DNA of 64,000 bases from Sutterella sp. (lineage in GTDB: Bacteria; Pseudomonadota; Gammaproteobacteria; Burkholderiales; Burkholderiaceae_F): assembly GCA_019418605.1 (NCBI GenBank), contig DYBN01000054.1, positions 87,977 through 151,976 on the forward strand, given 5' to 3'. The stretch's first letter is position 1. Each line of letters opens with the position of its first letter. The position numbers and the translations under genes were made by a program. Below the pieces are notes generated by a model, which was not told the origin of the DNA, searched no databases, and saw only the letters and a list, made by a program, of their open reading frames with translations. Shown piece by piece: positions 29,986 through 38,852 of this stretch.

Positions 29986-30063
29986 GCGCGCGCCTTAAAG
30001 TTTGGGCGCGCGCTCAACAAAAAGAGCCGTGCCGGAGGACATCTTCCGGACACGGCCTTTTTG
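29986..30063 (+). terminator. Tandem hairpins ending the rpmH-yidC operon
   Basis: The first hairpin is GCGCGCGCC (29986-29994) with GGGCGCGCGC (30004-30013) and no T-run. The second spans 30026-30056, GCCGTG-CCGGA against TCCGG-CACGGC with a one-base bulge, followed by CTTTTTTG. The second is a good intrinsic terminator. Confidence 0.8.
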
Positions 30064-30169
30064 TTGCCGCAGGCTTCTTCGGCAAGGCGGGCAAGCGCGG
30101 TCGTGCCGATGCCTTTGCCGCAATTTGCGGGGCGGTAAGATTGATCGATGAGGTAGTAAGCGCTTTGTT

Positions 30170-30481
30170 TTACTGCCTGGAGCGTGCGGCAAACTTGTGC
30201 GCCGCCAACAGCAGGGGCCAGAGCCAGGCGCTTAAAAACCAAAGCGCAATCTGCGGGACGCTCATGGGCTTTCCCTGCGCGTCCTTGGTTAGAAGAAAGA
30301 TCGTGATGGCGCCGACAACCGCCCACAACAGAAGGCCGCCGTAGATGAGCACGCGCATGTTGTAAGTGTCGCCGAAAAAGGCGGCGAGAAAGGCCGCCGC
30401 CGGCACGGACGTGACGACGGCAAGGCAGGCGCCCAATAGTGCGGCTCCAAAGTACTGATTCTTTTTTGTCGGAAGGCTCAT
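30170..30481 (-). CDS. Small hypothetical membrane protein
   Basis: 103 residues with three hydrophobic segments, about 12-35, 44-64 and 76-93 (FGAALLGACLAVVTSVPAAAF; VLIYGGLLLWAVVGAITIFLL; PQIALWFLSAWLWPLLLAA). I do not recognise a family. The composition is that of a real membrane protein, and it is the only minus-strand gene between yidC and mnmE. A ribosome site is not obvious at 30481, so the start is uncertain. Confidence 0.55.
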   Translation of the reverse strand: MSLPTKKNQYFGAALLGACLAVVTSVPAAAFLAAFFGDTYNMRVLIYGGLLLWAVVGAITIFLLTKDAQGKPMSVPQIALWFLSAWLWPLLLAAHKFAARSRQ

Positions 30482-30553
30482 AAGGATTGAGAAGTTTGAT
30501 GGAAAGCAACTCCGTCAATCTTACCCCGGCTGTTGATTTTGCTGAAAATAATT

Positions 30554-30573
30554 AAAAAAGTTTGATTTATCAA
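30554..30573 (+). promoter_or_regulatory. Promoter/operator motif shared with parA
   Basis: Six A followed by GTTTGATTTATCAA, 22 bp before the mnmE ATG. It matches the parA site at 36946-36965 at 19 of 20 positions. The half-sites TTGAT/ATCAA are two bases apart, so it is not a canonical FNR box (four apart). Confidence 0.5.
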
Positions 30574-30595
30574 TCATAAAGTTTTGGACATCACA

Positions 30596-31972
30596 ATGCA
30601 CTCGGAAAAAGAACCGATCATTGCCAGAGCAAGCGCAGCCGGGCGCGGCGGCATCGGCATTATTCGCCTCTCCGGAACGCAGAATTCCATGCTGTTCATG
30701 CTGGGAGCTCTTTTCCCGGACAAGAAAATCAAGCCGCGGCATGCACACCTCTTTTCAGTCAAGGACGCCAAAGGTGAGCTCATCGATCAGGCGATCGTTC
30801 TTTTCTTTCCCTCCCCCGCTTCTTACACGGGCGAGGCGGTTGTGGAAATTCAGGCGCACGGCGGCCCTGCCGTCATGCAGATGATTGAGGCGCGCGCGCT
30901 TGAAGTGGGCGCAGCCGTTGGGCTGCGGCAGGCGCAGCCCGGAGAATTCTCCGAGCGTGCATTTTTAAACGGCCGCATGGATCTTGCACAGGCCGAGGCG
31001 GTGGCAGATCTGATTGAAGCTTCAAGTCAGGCTGCGGCGCGCGCCGCGGCGCGCTCCCTGCAGGGGGCTTTTTCCACTGAAGTCAACCGCATCAATCAGG
31101 ATCTTGTGGAGCTGCGCGCCTACATCGAGGCCACGATTGACTTTCCCGAGGAAGAAATCGACTTTATTGCCGACGGCCATGTCAATGAACGCGTTGAGGT
31201 GATTGCCGGGGAACTCGAAACGCTGTCGCGCAATGCCATGCGCGGCAAGGTTTTGCGCGACGGCCTGACGGTTGTTCTGGTGGGGTCGCCCAATGTCGGC
31301 AAGAGCTCCCTGATGAATTGTCTGGCCCGTGAAGAGGTGGCGATTGTCACCGATATTGCCGGCACCACGCGAGACAAAATCGCCCACACCATCAACCTGG
31401 ACGGATTTTCCGTGAACTTGATTGATACGGCGGGCGTCAGACATACACAGGACACGGTTGAGCAAATCGGCATTGAGCGGACACTGAAAGCCGTGGAGGA
31501 CGCCGACGTCGTCGTGCATCTCACCAGTGCCGATCAGTCCAACAGAGATGCCGAACGCGAGGCCATGGATTTGATCCGGCCCCGACTGCGCGAAGGGGTT
31601 GTGTTTCTTCAGGTGAAAAACAAGATGGACCTTGTCGGCCCGGCAAGCGCTGAAGAAGACGGCGAGATCATCTGCGTGTCCGCTCGAACCGGTCAAGGAA
31701 TTGATCTTCTTGTGCAGAAACTCAAAACGATTGCCGGCATGGCCTCCGATACGCAGGGAGACTTTTTAGCCCGCAGCCGCCATCTGGAGTGCATTGCCCG
31801 TGCGCTCGAGCACGTCAACCTCATCAGAGGCGGCGTTGGAAGTCGAGTCGGACTTGATATCGCAGCCGAGGAACTGCGGCTTGCCGGTCAGGCCTTGGGA
31901 GAGATTGTCGGCCAAACCCTGTCCGACGATCTTCTCGGCATTATCTTTTCCAAGTTCTGCATCGGCAAGTAG
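30596..31972 (+). CDS. mnmE: tRNA modification GTPase MnmE
   Basis: 458 residues. With MnmG it installs the (carboxymethyl)aminomethyl group on wobble uridine. N-terminal folate-binding domain 1-120, helical domain, G domain with GSPNVGKSS (about 228-236), DIAGTTRD, DTAGV and NKMDL, and the C-terminal IIFSKFCIGK with the catalytic Cys. I use the ATG at 30596 rather than the TTG at 30584. mnmE is separated from mnmG by a transposase and parS sites. Confidence 0.95.
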   Translation: MHSEKEPIIARASAAGRGGIGIIRLSGTQNSMLFMLGALFPDKKIKPRHAHLFSVKDAKGELIDQAIVLFFPSPASYTGEAVVEIQAHGGPAVMQMIEARALEVGAAVGLRQAQPGEFSERAFLNGRMDLAQAEAVADLIEASSQAAARAAARSLQGAFSTEVNRINQDLVELRAYIEATIDFPEEEIDFIADGHVNERVEVIAGELETLSRNAMRGKVLRDGLTVVLVGSPNVGKSSLMNCLAREEVAIVTDIAGTTRDKIAHTINLDGFSVNLIDTAGVRHTQDTVEQIGIERTLKAVEDADVVVHLTSADQSNRDAEREAMDLIRPRLREGVVFLQVKNKMDLVGPASAEEDGEIICVSARTGQGIDLLVQKLKTIAGMASDTQGDFLARSRHLECIARALEHVNLIRGGVGSRVGLDIAAEELRLAGQALGEIVGQTLSDDLLGIIFSKFCIGK

Positions 31973-31992
31973 TCCCACTGTCTTTTCAAGCA

Positions 31993-32008
31993 TGTTTCAC
32001 GTGAAACA
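31993..32008. promoter_or_regulatory. parS site 1
   Basis: TGTTTCACGTGAAACA, the perfect 16-bp ParB-binding palindrome, 20 bp after the mnmE stop. ParB loads here and spreads to form the segregation complex. Confidence 0.95.
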
Positions 32009-32169
32009 TTGCCTGCCGGGGTGTCGATTGATTTTCTCGACGAGAGCGTTGCGGCTCCCTTATTCTCTATACAACAAAAAGTCTTTGCGGGCGCTTCATG
32101 CATTGGAGGGCTGAAGCGTCTCAGCCCTGCTCTGCTCCAGCTCACAAGCTTTGCGCTTGCAAAGTCTTT

Positions 32170-33741
32170 TTATGCTTTGCTGACCTTTGGCCGCTCCGGC
32201 TTTCGTTTTGGTTGGGGCGGTTCTTTTTTTTCAGAGGCCGTCTTTGTCTTGTTCTTGCTTCCTTTGGGACGACCGCGCCTGCCGGGCTTGACAAGCTCTC
32301 CCACCGGAGTGGGCTTTGATTTTTCAGACAATCCCAGTTTTTCCAAGATGGCTTTGATGCTCGGCGTGGTGTGCACCCAGGCATCGTCGTCTGATTGAGC
32401 CGGTAGGGGACCGTCGACGCGGCGCCATGCGGTAGACAAGTCGTCCATCAAATCCGACCACGAGTCATTGTCGAGCAGGCCGGCCGCCTCTGCCTTGTGA
32501 AGCATTCGACAGGTGAGCGTGGCAGCAATGCAGTTGATGAACTCAGAACCGATGACGGAAAAGTCATCCTGTACGCCGCTCTCTTCCGGAGGCGCGTCGT
32601 TTTTGAAGCGCTGAAATATTCTCTCGATCTGCCGGCGGTCCTTGCAGCATCGGTAAACCACGTCGGGATCCAAGTCCTCATTGGACTCAAGGACGATCAT
32701 GCCGAAGGAATTCTTCTTTGCGCGCTCCGCGACTGGAGGCTCTTTGAGCGCCTCCTCGGTGCCGGTCTTGTAAACGTAGAGAAATTGCCCGTTGTCTGCC
32801 CTCTCCTTTTTGTACAAGACGTCTATGTTGTCTTTGAGCACTCCTTGAAACTCGAGCGTGTTGAATTTTGCAATGCGTGAGTCTTCGAGCTTGATTGGAG
32901 TGATGAACTGCAGCTGCGGCTGCGGCTGCGAGGCCAGCTCCTGAGCGAGCTGCTCGCGCGGAATCTCTTCGTCAAAAATAAGGATGCCTTTGTCGATGTC
33001 GTTGTCTTTCATGAAGGAGCGGCAGGACGCGGCGGCGTCAATGCTGTTGTCCGGGAAGACCTCTGCGCAGACGGGTTCGCGCCGCACCAGATCGTATGCG
33101 TAGATGATGGAGATGCCACGGCTGTCTTCGTCGTGCGCGTTGTAGGAAAAGGTTGAAAGGTCGTTCACGTCGACCGTGTTCTGTTTGCGCACGTTGCCAA
33201 TGGCAATGCGGGGGTGAGGTTTCATCGCACGGATTCGCCGCATATGAAATTGGCGGCGTTTGGCTCCGTCCTTGCCAAGCTGCTGAAACAAGGACGACAC
33301 GGCATTGGCCGACAGAGCCAGGTCCGGGTAGTAGCGGCTGATGAAAGTGCGTCGATACTCCACGTCGATGCGGTGCATCGTGATCTTTGGTTTTAAGACG
33401 CGCACAGAGGCGATGGCCATGATTCTCTGCGCATCCTCCACTGAATAGACAGCGGACAGATCGTCGAGCAAATCGGCCGAACAGTCGCGGATGAAGGCGG
33501 CTGCTCCATAGGAGAGCATGTCAGGCTCCGCGTTGACCGCTTTGGCAACAACAGGCACGAATTGGTGATCGACAATGTGTCCGATGATCGGGCCGTTGAT
33601 TGGCCGAGGATTGCCGGCGGGACCGTACTTGACGCCGATGCGCTCGCGCACGGCGTAGCGTTTCGTTTCCCTGGCGCCGGACAAAACAACGACGGTGTTC
33701 CGAGGCCGCGGAACGCTTCGAATATCTGCGGGAATGCTCAT
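32170..33741 (-). CDS. IS4-superfamily (IS1634-like) DDE transposase with C-terminal AT-hook
   Basis: 523 residues. RNase H-like core with Asp191/194 (TVDVNDLSTF), Asp257 (ILIFDEEI) and Glu373. Tyr363, Arg369, Glu373 and Lys380 (YRCCKDRRQIERIFQRFK) give the R-x3-E-x6-K signature of this superfamily with a wider Tyr spacing, so the catalytic core seems intact. The C-terminus (PGRRGRPKGSKNK, from about 486) is an AT-hook-like segment, then a Lys/Pro-rich tail. I found no clear terminal inverted repeats or target duplication. It sits between parS sites 1 and 2, opposite to mnmE and mnmG, so it was probably inserted into this interval. Confidence 0.8.
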   Translation of the reverse strand: MSIPADIRSVPRPRNTVVVLSGARETKRYAVRERIGVKYGPAGNPRPINGPIIGHIVDHQFVPVVAKAVNAEPDMLSYGAAAFIRDCSADLLDDLSAVYSVEDAQRIMAIASVRVLKPKITMHRIDVEYRRTFISRYYPDLALSANAVSSLFQQLGKDGAKRRQFHMRRIRAMKPHPRIAIGNVRKQNTVDVNDLSTFSYNAHDEDSRGISIIYAYDLVRREPVCAEVFPDNSIDAAASCRSFMKDNDIDKGILIFDEEIPREQLAQELASQPQPQLQFITPIKLEDSRIAKFNTLEFQGVLKDNIDVLYKKERADNGQFLYVYKTGTEEALKEPPVAERAKKNSFGMIVLESNEDLDPDVVYRCCKDRRQIERIFQRFKNDAPPEESGVQDDFSVIGSEFINCIAATLTCRMLHKAEAAGLLDNDSWSDLMDDLSTAWRRVDGPLPAQSDDDAWVHTTPSIKAILEKLGLSEKSKPTPVGELVKPGRRGRPKGSKNKTKTASEKKEPPQPKRKPERPKVSKA

Positions 33742-33758
33742 ATAAACAAGTAGACGAA

Positions 33759-33789
33759 ATTAGTACTGTTATTATATATCTGTACTAAT
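33759..33789 (-). promoter_or_regulatory. Transposase promoter within an inverted repeat
   Basis: ATTAGTAC (33759-33766) and GTACTAAT (33782-33789) form a perfect 8-bp inverted repeat around a 15-bp AT-rich centre, which on the minus strand contains TATAAT. The element is 18-48 bp before the transposase ATG. A repressor on the arms would block this -10. Confidence 0.55.
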
Positions 33790-33893
33790 ATACGTTTTGT
33801 TTGCTTGGATCAGACTCTGAAGGTTGGCTTCGATTTCGCTTTCTTGTTTATGCATGTGACCGGGAGGAATCAAGATGAACGGATTGGCAGCAA

Positions 33894-33909
33894 TGTTCCA
33901 CGTGGAACA
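33894..33909. promoter_or_regulatory. parS site 2
   Basis: TGTTCCACGTGGAACA, a symmetric variant of the parS palindrome. Confidence 0.9.
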
Positions 33910-34091
33910 TTACTTTTGCCTGGCTTTTAGAGCAGACAGTGCCTTGCATCAACACTGTTGATCGAGCAATTGATGCACGTGATTTTTCGGGATTTGATCT
34001 TTATGAATAGATTGCGAGAAAGAGATCTCCGTGCAAGTTTTGGATGCATTGATTGGATATACTCTCGAAACACAAATGAAATTTGACTTGA

Positions 34092-34107
34092 TGTTCCACG
34101 TGAAACA
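34092..34107. promoter_or_regulatory. parS site 3
   Basis: TGTTCCACGTGAAACA, a hybrid of the two half-site types. Confidence 0.88.
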
Positions 34108-34126
34108 TGAACGGCGCAGTGCCCGA

Positions 34127-34142
34127 TGTTTCACGTGGAACA
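34127..34142. promoter_or_regulatory. parS site 4
   Basis: TGTTTCACGTGGAACA, the mirror-image hybrid, 35 bp from site 3. Confidence 0.88.
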
Positions 34143-34165
34143 TTGTTTAAGTTGGTGAGTGAGTT

Positions 34166-34181
34166 TGTTCCACGTGGAACA
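34166..34181. promoter_or_regulatory. parS site 5
   Basis: TGTTCCACGTGGAACA, ending 6 bp before the mnmG start, so bound ParB may interfere with mnmG expression. Confidence 0.9.
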
Positions 34182-34187
34182 TCAGCC

Positions 34188-36095
34188 ATGAATTACCCAG
34201 ATAGTTTTGATGTCATTGTCGTTGGCTGCGGGCATGCCGGTGCAGAGGCTTCGCTGGCTGCGGCAAGAATGGGAGCGAAGACTCTTCTTGTTACGCACAA
34301 TGTGGAGACGATAGGTCAGTTGTCGTGCAACCCGTCCATTGGCGGCATTGGCAAGGGGCACTTGGTTAAGGAAGTGGATGCAATGGGCGGCGCGATGGGA
34401 ATCGTGACCGACTATGCCGGCATTCAATTTCGAATCCTGAATAGTTCAAAAGGACCTGCCGTGCGTGCGACGCGGGCACAGATTGATAGAAATCTGTACC
34501 GCGTGGAAATGCGCCGCCGTGTGGAAACTCAACCGAATCTTTGGATCTTTCAGCAAGCCGTCGACGATCTAATTGTCAAAGGCGAGAGAGTTTGCGGCGT
34601 CGTCACAAAGACGAACATCCGCTTTTCTTCAAAAACGGTGGTGATCTGTTCCGGCACGTTCTTAAACGGCCTGGTGCACATCGGGTTGGATCATTATTCC
34701 GCCGGCCGTGCAGGAGATCCGCCTTCGATTGCTCTCGCTGAGCGCTTGATTGATCTGGGTCTGCCCAAGGGACGGCTGAAGACTGGAACGCCGGCAAGAA
34801 TTGATGGCCGATCCATTGATTTTGAAAAGTGCAAAAGACAAGACGGGGATTTAAATCCCGTTCCGTCGTTTTCATTGATGGAGCCCGGCATTGAACATCC
34901 CCGTCAGGTTCCTTGCTGGATAACGCACACCAATGAGCGCATGCACGAAATCATCCGTGCGAATCTTGATCGCTCGCCCATGTATTCCGGCATCATCGAA
35001 GGGATCGGTCCGCGCTACTGCCCGTCCATTGAGGACAAGGTACAGCGGTTTAAAGACAAGACGAGCCACCAGATATTTTTGGAGCCGGAGGGTTTGGATA
35101 CGAATGAGTATTACCCGAACGGCATTTCCACTTCGCTGCCCTTTGATGTGCAGCTGGACATGATTCATTGCATCCCCGGTTTGGAGCACGCGCATTTGCT
35201 GCGGCCGGGTTATGCAATCGAATATGACTTCTATGATCCTCGCGAGTTAAAGCGCACGTTCGAAACAAAGAAACTCGCCAATCTTTACTTTGCCGGGCAA
35301 ATCAACGGAACGACCGGTTATGAAGAAGCTGCGGCGCAAGGGCTCTTGGCGGGAATCAATGCCGCGGCACGCGCTTTGAATAAGGAAGAATGGTGCCCGC
35401 GGCGCGATGAGGCCTACATCGGCGTCATGGTTGATGACCTGACGACGCGAGGCGTGACGGAGCCCTACCGCATGTTTACTAGCCGTGCGGAATATCGATT
35501 GAGCTTGAGAGAAGACAATGCGGATGTACGGCTCTCCGAGCTAGCACACCACCTCGGCGTTCTTCCGGAAGAGAAGTGGGAGCGTTTTCAAAGGAAAAAG
35601 GAAGCCGTTGAAAAAGAACTTCAGCGGTTGAAATCCGTCTGGGTCAATCCTTCTCTGCTCAAGGCTGGAGAGGCAAAACGTGTTTTAGGAACGGAGATTG
35701 AGCGCGAATACAACTTGTCCGCGCTTTTGTCGCGTCCCGCCGTACGGTATGAGGAGTTGATGACGCTTAAAGGTTCAGACGATCAGTTGATCAGTCAGGA
35801 TCGGCTGCAAGACTCCCGCCAGATCGAACAGGTTGAAATTGCGCTGAAGTACCAGGGTTATATCGAACGGCAAAAAGAAGAAGTTCAGAAAACTCTGGTG
35901 CACGAAAGCATGCAAATACCGGAGGATATGGACTACGACAAAGTCGTGGGGCTTTCTTTTGAGGTTCGTCAGAAGTTAAAGGCCGTGCGGCCTGAGACGC
36001 TGGGACAGGCAAGCCGAATTTCCGGCGTGACGCCAGCCGCCGTGTCTTTGTTGTTGATTCACTTAAAGCGCCTCAAATGGGGGAAGCCGGCATGA
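34188..36095 (+). CDS. mnmG: tRNA uridine-5-carboxymethylaminomethyl modification enzyme MnmG
   Basis: 635 residues. FAD protein partnering MnmE. FAD motif [17 protein letters not shown] at about 12-28; signatures [16 protein letters not shown] and [21 protein letters not shown]-terminal helical MnmE-binding domain ending SLLLIHLKR. The ATG at 34188 ([13 protein letters not shown]) starts the conserved Rossmann fold; the in-frame ATG at 34107 would translate two parS sites. The stop overlaps rsmG by 4 bp (ATGA). Confidence 0.96.
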   Translation: MNYPDSFDVIVVGCGHAGAEASLAAARMGAKTLLVTHNVETIGQLSCNPSIGGIGKGHLVKEVDAMGGAMGIVTDYAGIQFRILNSSKGPAVRATRAQIDRNLYRVEMRRRVETQPNLWIFQQAVDDLIVKGERVCGVVTKTNIRFSSKTVVICSGTFLNGLVHIGLDHYSAGRAGDPPSIALAERLIDLGLPKGRLKTGTPARIDGRSIDFEKCKRQDGDLNPVPSFSLMEPGIEHPRQVPCWITHTNERMHEIIRANLDRSPMYSGIIEGIGPRYCPSIEDKVQRFKDKTSHQIFLEPEGLDTNEYYPNGISTSLPFDVQLDMIHCIPGLEHAHLLRPGYAIEYDFYDPRELKRTFETKKLANLYFAGQINGTTGYEEAAAQGLLAGINAAARALNKEEWCPRRDEAYIGVMVDDLTTRGVTEPYRMFTSRAEYRLSLREDNADVRLSELAHHLGVLPEEKWERFQRKKEAVEKELQRLKSVWVNPSLLKAGEAKRVLGTEIEREYNLSALLSRPAVRYEELMTLKGSDDQLISQDRLQDSRQIEQVEIALKYQGYIERQKEEVQKTLVHESMQIPEDMDYDKVVGLSFEVRQKLKAVRPETLGQASRISGVTPAAVSLLLIHLKRLKWGKPA

Positions 36096-36748
36096 TGTTC
36101 CAACCTGAAGCAATCAGAGCGCGTGTTCAGGAGCTCCTGTCAATTGAGCTTGACGAGGAAGAGGCGCGTTTGCTTTCTCGCTTTGCCGAACTGTTGCTGA
36201 AGTGGAATGCAACGTACAACCTCACCAGCATCACATCAAGCGAAGAAGTCATTGACCTTCATTTGGTGGATTCGCTTGCTTTGGTGAAATACGCCGACAA
36301 ATACTTAAACGGCGAAAAGAGCGTTCTCGACGTTGGCAGCGGCGGCGGGCTTCCAGCCATTCCCTTGGCCATCATGCGGCCGGAACTGCACATTACGATG
36401 GTCGACGCCGTTCAGAAAAAGACGATCTTTCAGCGTCAGGCAATTGCCATGTGCCGGCTGAAAAACATTGAGGCGGTGCATGCGCGGGTGGAAACGATCA
36501 AGAATCGACAATTTGATCTGGTGACAAGCCGTGCATTTTCCTCTTTGTCCGAGATGATCCGCCTGACGGAGCATCTGCTCGCGCCAGAAGGCCTGTGGAT
36601 TGCCATGAAGGGGAAGTTTCCGGAAAAAGAAATTGAGGATTTGCCGAAAAACGTGCGCGTGCGCGAGACGATGGAGGTTAAAAATCTCAATTTCGAGCGT
36701 CATTTAATTGTCCTTGAGAAATTTTCATCGAGTATTCCATCATCTTGA
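36092..36748 (+). CDS. rsmG: 16S rRNA (guanine527-N7)-methyltransferase RsmG
   Basis: 218 residues. Methylates G527 of 16S rRNA. SAM-binding motif [16 protein letters not shown] at about 76-91, with [11 protein letters not shown] before it and [10 protein letters not shown] later, all typical. The ATG at 36092 overlaps the mnmG stop; an earlier ATG at 36077 is also in frame. It belongs to the conserved mnmG-rsmG-parA-parB order. Confidence 0.95.
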   Translation: MMFQPEAIRARVQELLSIELDEEEARLLSRFAELLLKWNATYNLTSITSSEEVIDLHLVDSLALVKYADKYLNGEKSVLDVGSGGGLPAIPLAIMRPELHITMVDAVQKKTIFQRQAIAMCRLKNIEAVHARVETIKNRQFDLVTSRAFSSLSEMIRLTEHLLAPEGLWIAMKGKFPEKEIEDLPKNVRVRETMEVKNLNFERHLIVLEKFSSSIPSS

Positions 36749-36950
36749 GGTCAAATAAACGCATGTCGCAAATGAAGGGTTTTTGGAGAAAAAAAAGCGA
36801 AATTTTCTGCAGAATTTGCGATGATTTGATGCATGCAGGGAAATTTGTGCGGGATTGAAAATTCGACTTATTTCAAACGTGCATGCAGGGATCAGCAAGC
36901 TGCAGGGCGAACCGAATCCATTTCTTTCGTTTGAGTGGGTTTTATAAAAA

Positions 36951-36968
36951 AGTTTGATATATCAAACT
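36951..36968. promoter_or_regulatory. Perfect 18-bp palindrome before parA
   Basis: AGTTTGATATATCAAACT, preceded by five more A, ends 16 bp before the parA ATG. It is likely an operator, perhaps for ParA autoregulation, and shares its sequence with the site before mnmE. The remaining 200 bp between rsmG and here show two copies of GTGCATGCAGGG-like sequence (around 36830 and 36880) but no other clear site. Confidence 0.6.
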
Positions 36969-36984
36969 ATAAGGAATAAAGGCA

Positions 36985-37782
36985 ATGGCTTATATTTTTT
37001 GCGTCGCCAATCAAAAAGGGGGCGTAGGAAAAACAACGACGGCGGTCAACACGGCGGCCGCCCTGGCGCGCAAGCGCCAGAAGGTTCTGCTCGTCGATCT
37101 TGATGCGCAGGGCAACGCCACGATGGGCTCGGGCATTGAGAAAAACGACTGCGCTCTGACCGTCTATCAACTGCTGATCGGCGAGGCGACGTTTGACGAC
37201 GTGGTGCAGAAAAGCCCCACGGGGGGCTACGACGTGGTGCCAGCCAACCGCGACTTGTCGGCGGCTGAGCTTGACTTGATGCAGCTTAAAAACCCCGACA
37301 AGCGCCTCAAAGGCGTGATCGACAAGGTGGCCGACCGCTACGACTTTATTCTGATCGACTGCCCCCCGTCGCTTTCGATGATCACGGTCAATGCGCTTTG
37401 TTGCGCAAAGGGCGTGATTATTCCGATGCAGTGCGAGTACTTTGCCTTGGAAGGTTTAAGCGACCTTGTCAACACCGTGCGCCGCGTGCGGCAAAACAAA
37501 AATCCCGACTTGACGATCATCGGGCTTTTGCGCGTGATGTTTGACGCGCGCATGACGCTGCAAAAGGAAGTGAGCCAGCAGCTCAAGGACAACTTCGGCG
37601 ACCGCGTCTTTGATGCGGTGATCCCGCGCAACGTTCGTCTGGCCGAGGCACCGTCCTATGGCGAGCCCGGCATTGTCTACGACAAAACAAGCCGAGGAGC
37701 GAAAGCCTACCTTGCCTTCGGGCGCGAATTGATCAAGCGCATGAAGGATGCGCAGGGCGTTGAGAACACAACTGAGGAGTGA
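36985..37782 (+). CDS. parA: Chromosome partitioning ATPase ParA (Soj)
   Basis: 265 residues. Deviant Walker A NQKGGVGKTTTAVN at 9-22, Walker A' LLVDLDAQGNATMG, Walker B FILIDCPPSLS. No N-terminal helix-turn-helix, so it is the chromosomal Soj type, which binds DNA non-specifically and moves ParB-parS complexes. parB starts 6 bp after its stop. Confidence 0.96.
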   Translation: MAYIFCVANQKGGVGKTTTAVNTAAALARKRQKVLLVDLDAQGNATMGSGIEKNDCALTVYQLLIGEATFDDVVQKSPTGGYDVVPANRDLSAAELDLMQLKNPDKRLKGVIDKVADRYDFILIDCPPSLSMITVNALCCAKGVIIPMQCEYFALEGLSDLVNTVRRVRQNKNPDLTIIGLLRVMFDARMTLQKEVSQQLKDNFGDRVFDAVIPRNVRLAEAPSYGEPGIVYDKTSRGAKAYLAFGRELIKRMKDAQGVENTTEE

Positions 37783-37788
37783 TGAACC

Positions 37789-38721
37789 ATGGCGACGAAA
37801 AAAATGCGCGGACTCGGGCGGGGGCTTGACACCCTCCTGGGCGAAGATGTGGCAAAGACCAAAGCGGCTCCCGCCGAGACTGCCAAGGCCGCACCGGCTG
37901 CCGCAGCACCGGCCGAGAACGCAGTGGTCGAACTCGAGCTCACGCTTTTAAAGGCGGGCAAGTATCAGCCCCGCACGCTCATTGAGCAGGAAAAGTTAAG
38001 CGAACTTGCCGAGTCGATCAAGCAGCAGGGCGTCATCAGTCCCATCATCGTGCGTCGTACGGCCAACGGCCGCTACGAAATCATCGCGGGCGAGCGGCGC
38101 TTCAGAGCGTCCAAGATTGCCGGCAAAAAGACGATTCCTGCGATCGTGCGCACGGTTCAGGACAAGGACGCGCTTGCCATGGCGCTCATTGAAAACATGC
38201 AGCGCGAGGACCTCAACGCCATGGAGGAGGCCCAAGGCGTCAAGCGCTTAATCGATGAATTCGGCTACACGCACGAGCAGGCGGCCGACGCCATCGGGCG
38301 CAGCCGCTCGGGTACGACGAATCTGCTGCGGCTTTTAAATCTGACGGAAGCCGTGCAGCGCATGTTGATTGACGGCAAGATCGACATGGGGCACGCCCGG
38401 GCACTGCTCTCCCTTTCGGGGGCCGAGCAGATCGAGGCCGCCAATGAGATTGTCGCCAAAGAGCTCTCCGTAAGAGAAGCCGAAAAGCTCGTGCAGCAGG
38501 CTGCGGCCAAGCCGCGGACCAAGTCGGCCGCCAAAAAGGAGCCCAAGGTCAACCGCGACGACCAGATTTTGGAAGAGCGCCTCTCGGAGGCAATCGGCGC
38601 GCCCGTGCACGTCGTCTACGGCAAGAAGGGCAAGGGGCAGGTGGTGATCGATTTTGCCAACTTCGACGATCTCGACTCGCTTCTTGAGCGCATCGCGCCG
38701 GGCGTGAAGGCCGAAAGCTGA
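37789..38721 (+). CDS. parB: Chromosome partitioning CTPase ParB (Spo0J)
   Basis: 310 residues. A short Ala/Pro-rich N-terminal arm starting MATKKMRGLGRGLDTLLGED (the ParA-stimulating region), the CTP-binding domain with YEIIAGERRFRA and ENMQREDLNAMEEA, a helix-turn-helix (THEQAADAIGRSRSGTTNLLRLLNL) that reads parS, a linker, and a C-terminal dimer domain. All clamp-loading motifs are present. The five parS sites are 3.6-5.8 kb upstream. Confidence 0.96.
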   Translation: MATKKMRGLGRGLDTLLGEDVAKTKAAPAETAKAAPAAAAPAENAVVELELTLLKAGKYQPRTLIEQEKLSELAESIKQQGVISPIIVRRTANGRYEIIAGERRFRASKIAGKKTIPAIVRTVQDKDALAMALIENMQREDLNAMEEAQGVKRLIDEFGYTHEQAADAIGRSRSGTTNLLRLLNLTEAVQRMLIDGKIDMGHARALLSLSGAEQIEAANEIVAKELSVREAEKLVQQAAAKPRTKSAAKKEPKVNRDDQILEERLSEAIGAPVHVVYGKKGKGQVVIDFANFDDLDSLLERIAPGVKAES

Positions 38722-38732
38722 GGCGGCGAATG

Positions 38733-38755
38733 AAACCCACTAAGTTTGTGGGTTT
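38733..38755 (+). terminator. Hairpin after parB
   Basis: AAACCCAC, seven-base loop, GTGGGTTT: perfect 8-bp stem 11 bp after the parB stop, with the T residues within the stem end. Confidence 0.6.
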
Positions 38756-38796
38756 ATACCTAGAAAGGAATACTCAATGTTAAGTCCTTCAGGTAC

Positions 38797-38825
38797 TTGT
38801 TAAAAAGTATGTTCACCCGTAAAAT
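38797..38825 (+). promoter_or_regulatory. Promoter of the atp operon
   Basis: -35 TTGTTA (38797-38802), 17-bp spacer, -10 TAAAAT (38820-38825), 27 bp before atpI. Confidence 0.65.
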
Positions 38826-38852
38826 TTCGCTGTTTTAGGGGCAGTGCACGAT

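Larger units (their letters stand above)
33742..34187. other. AT-rich region upstream of mnmG with four parS sites
   Basis: 446 bp with no gene. It contains the transposase promoter palindrome (33759-33789) and parS sites 2-5. AT content is clearly above the neighbours. No TTATCCACA-type DnaA box is present. Confidence 0.7.

Noticed and set aside
33742..34187. AT-rich region before mnmG as oriC
   Set aside because: It resembles the E. coli oriC neighbourhood (gidA) but has no TTATCCACA-type boxes; its repeats are parS sites.
34107..34187. Upstream in-frame start for mnmG
   Set aside because: It would translate parS sites 4 and 5, and the conserved protein begins at 34188.
36951..36968. FNR/ANR box before parA
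   Set aside because: Half-sites TTGAT and ATCAA are two bases apart, not four.
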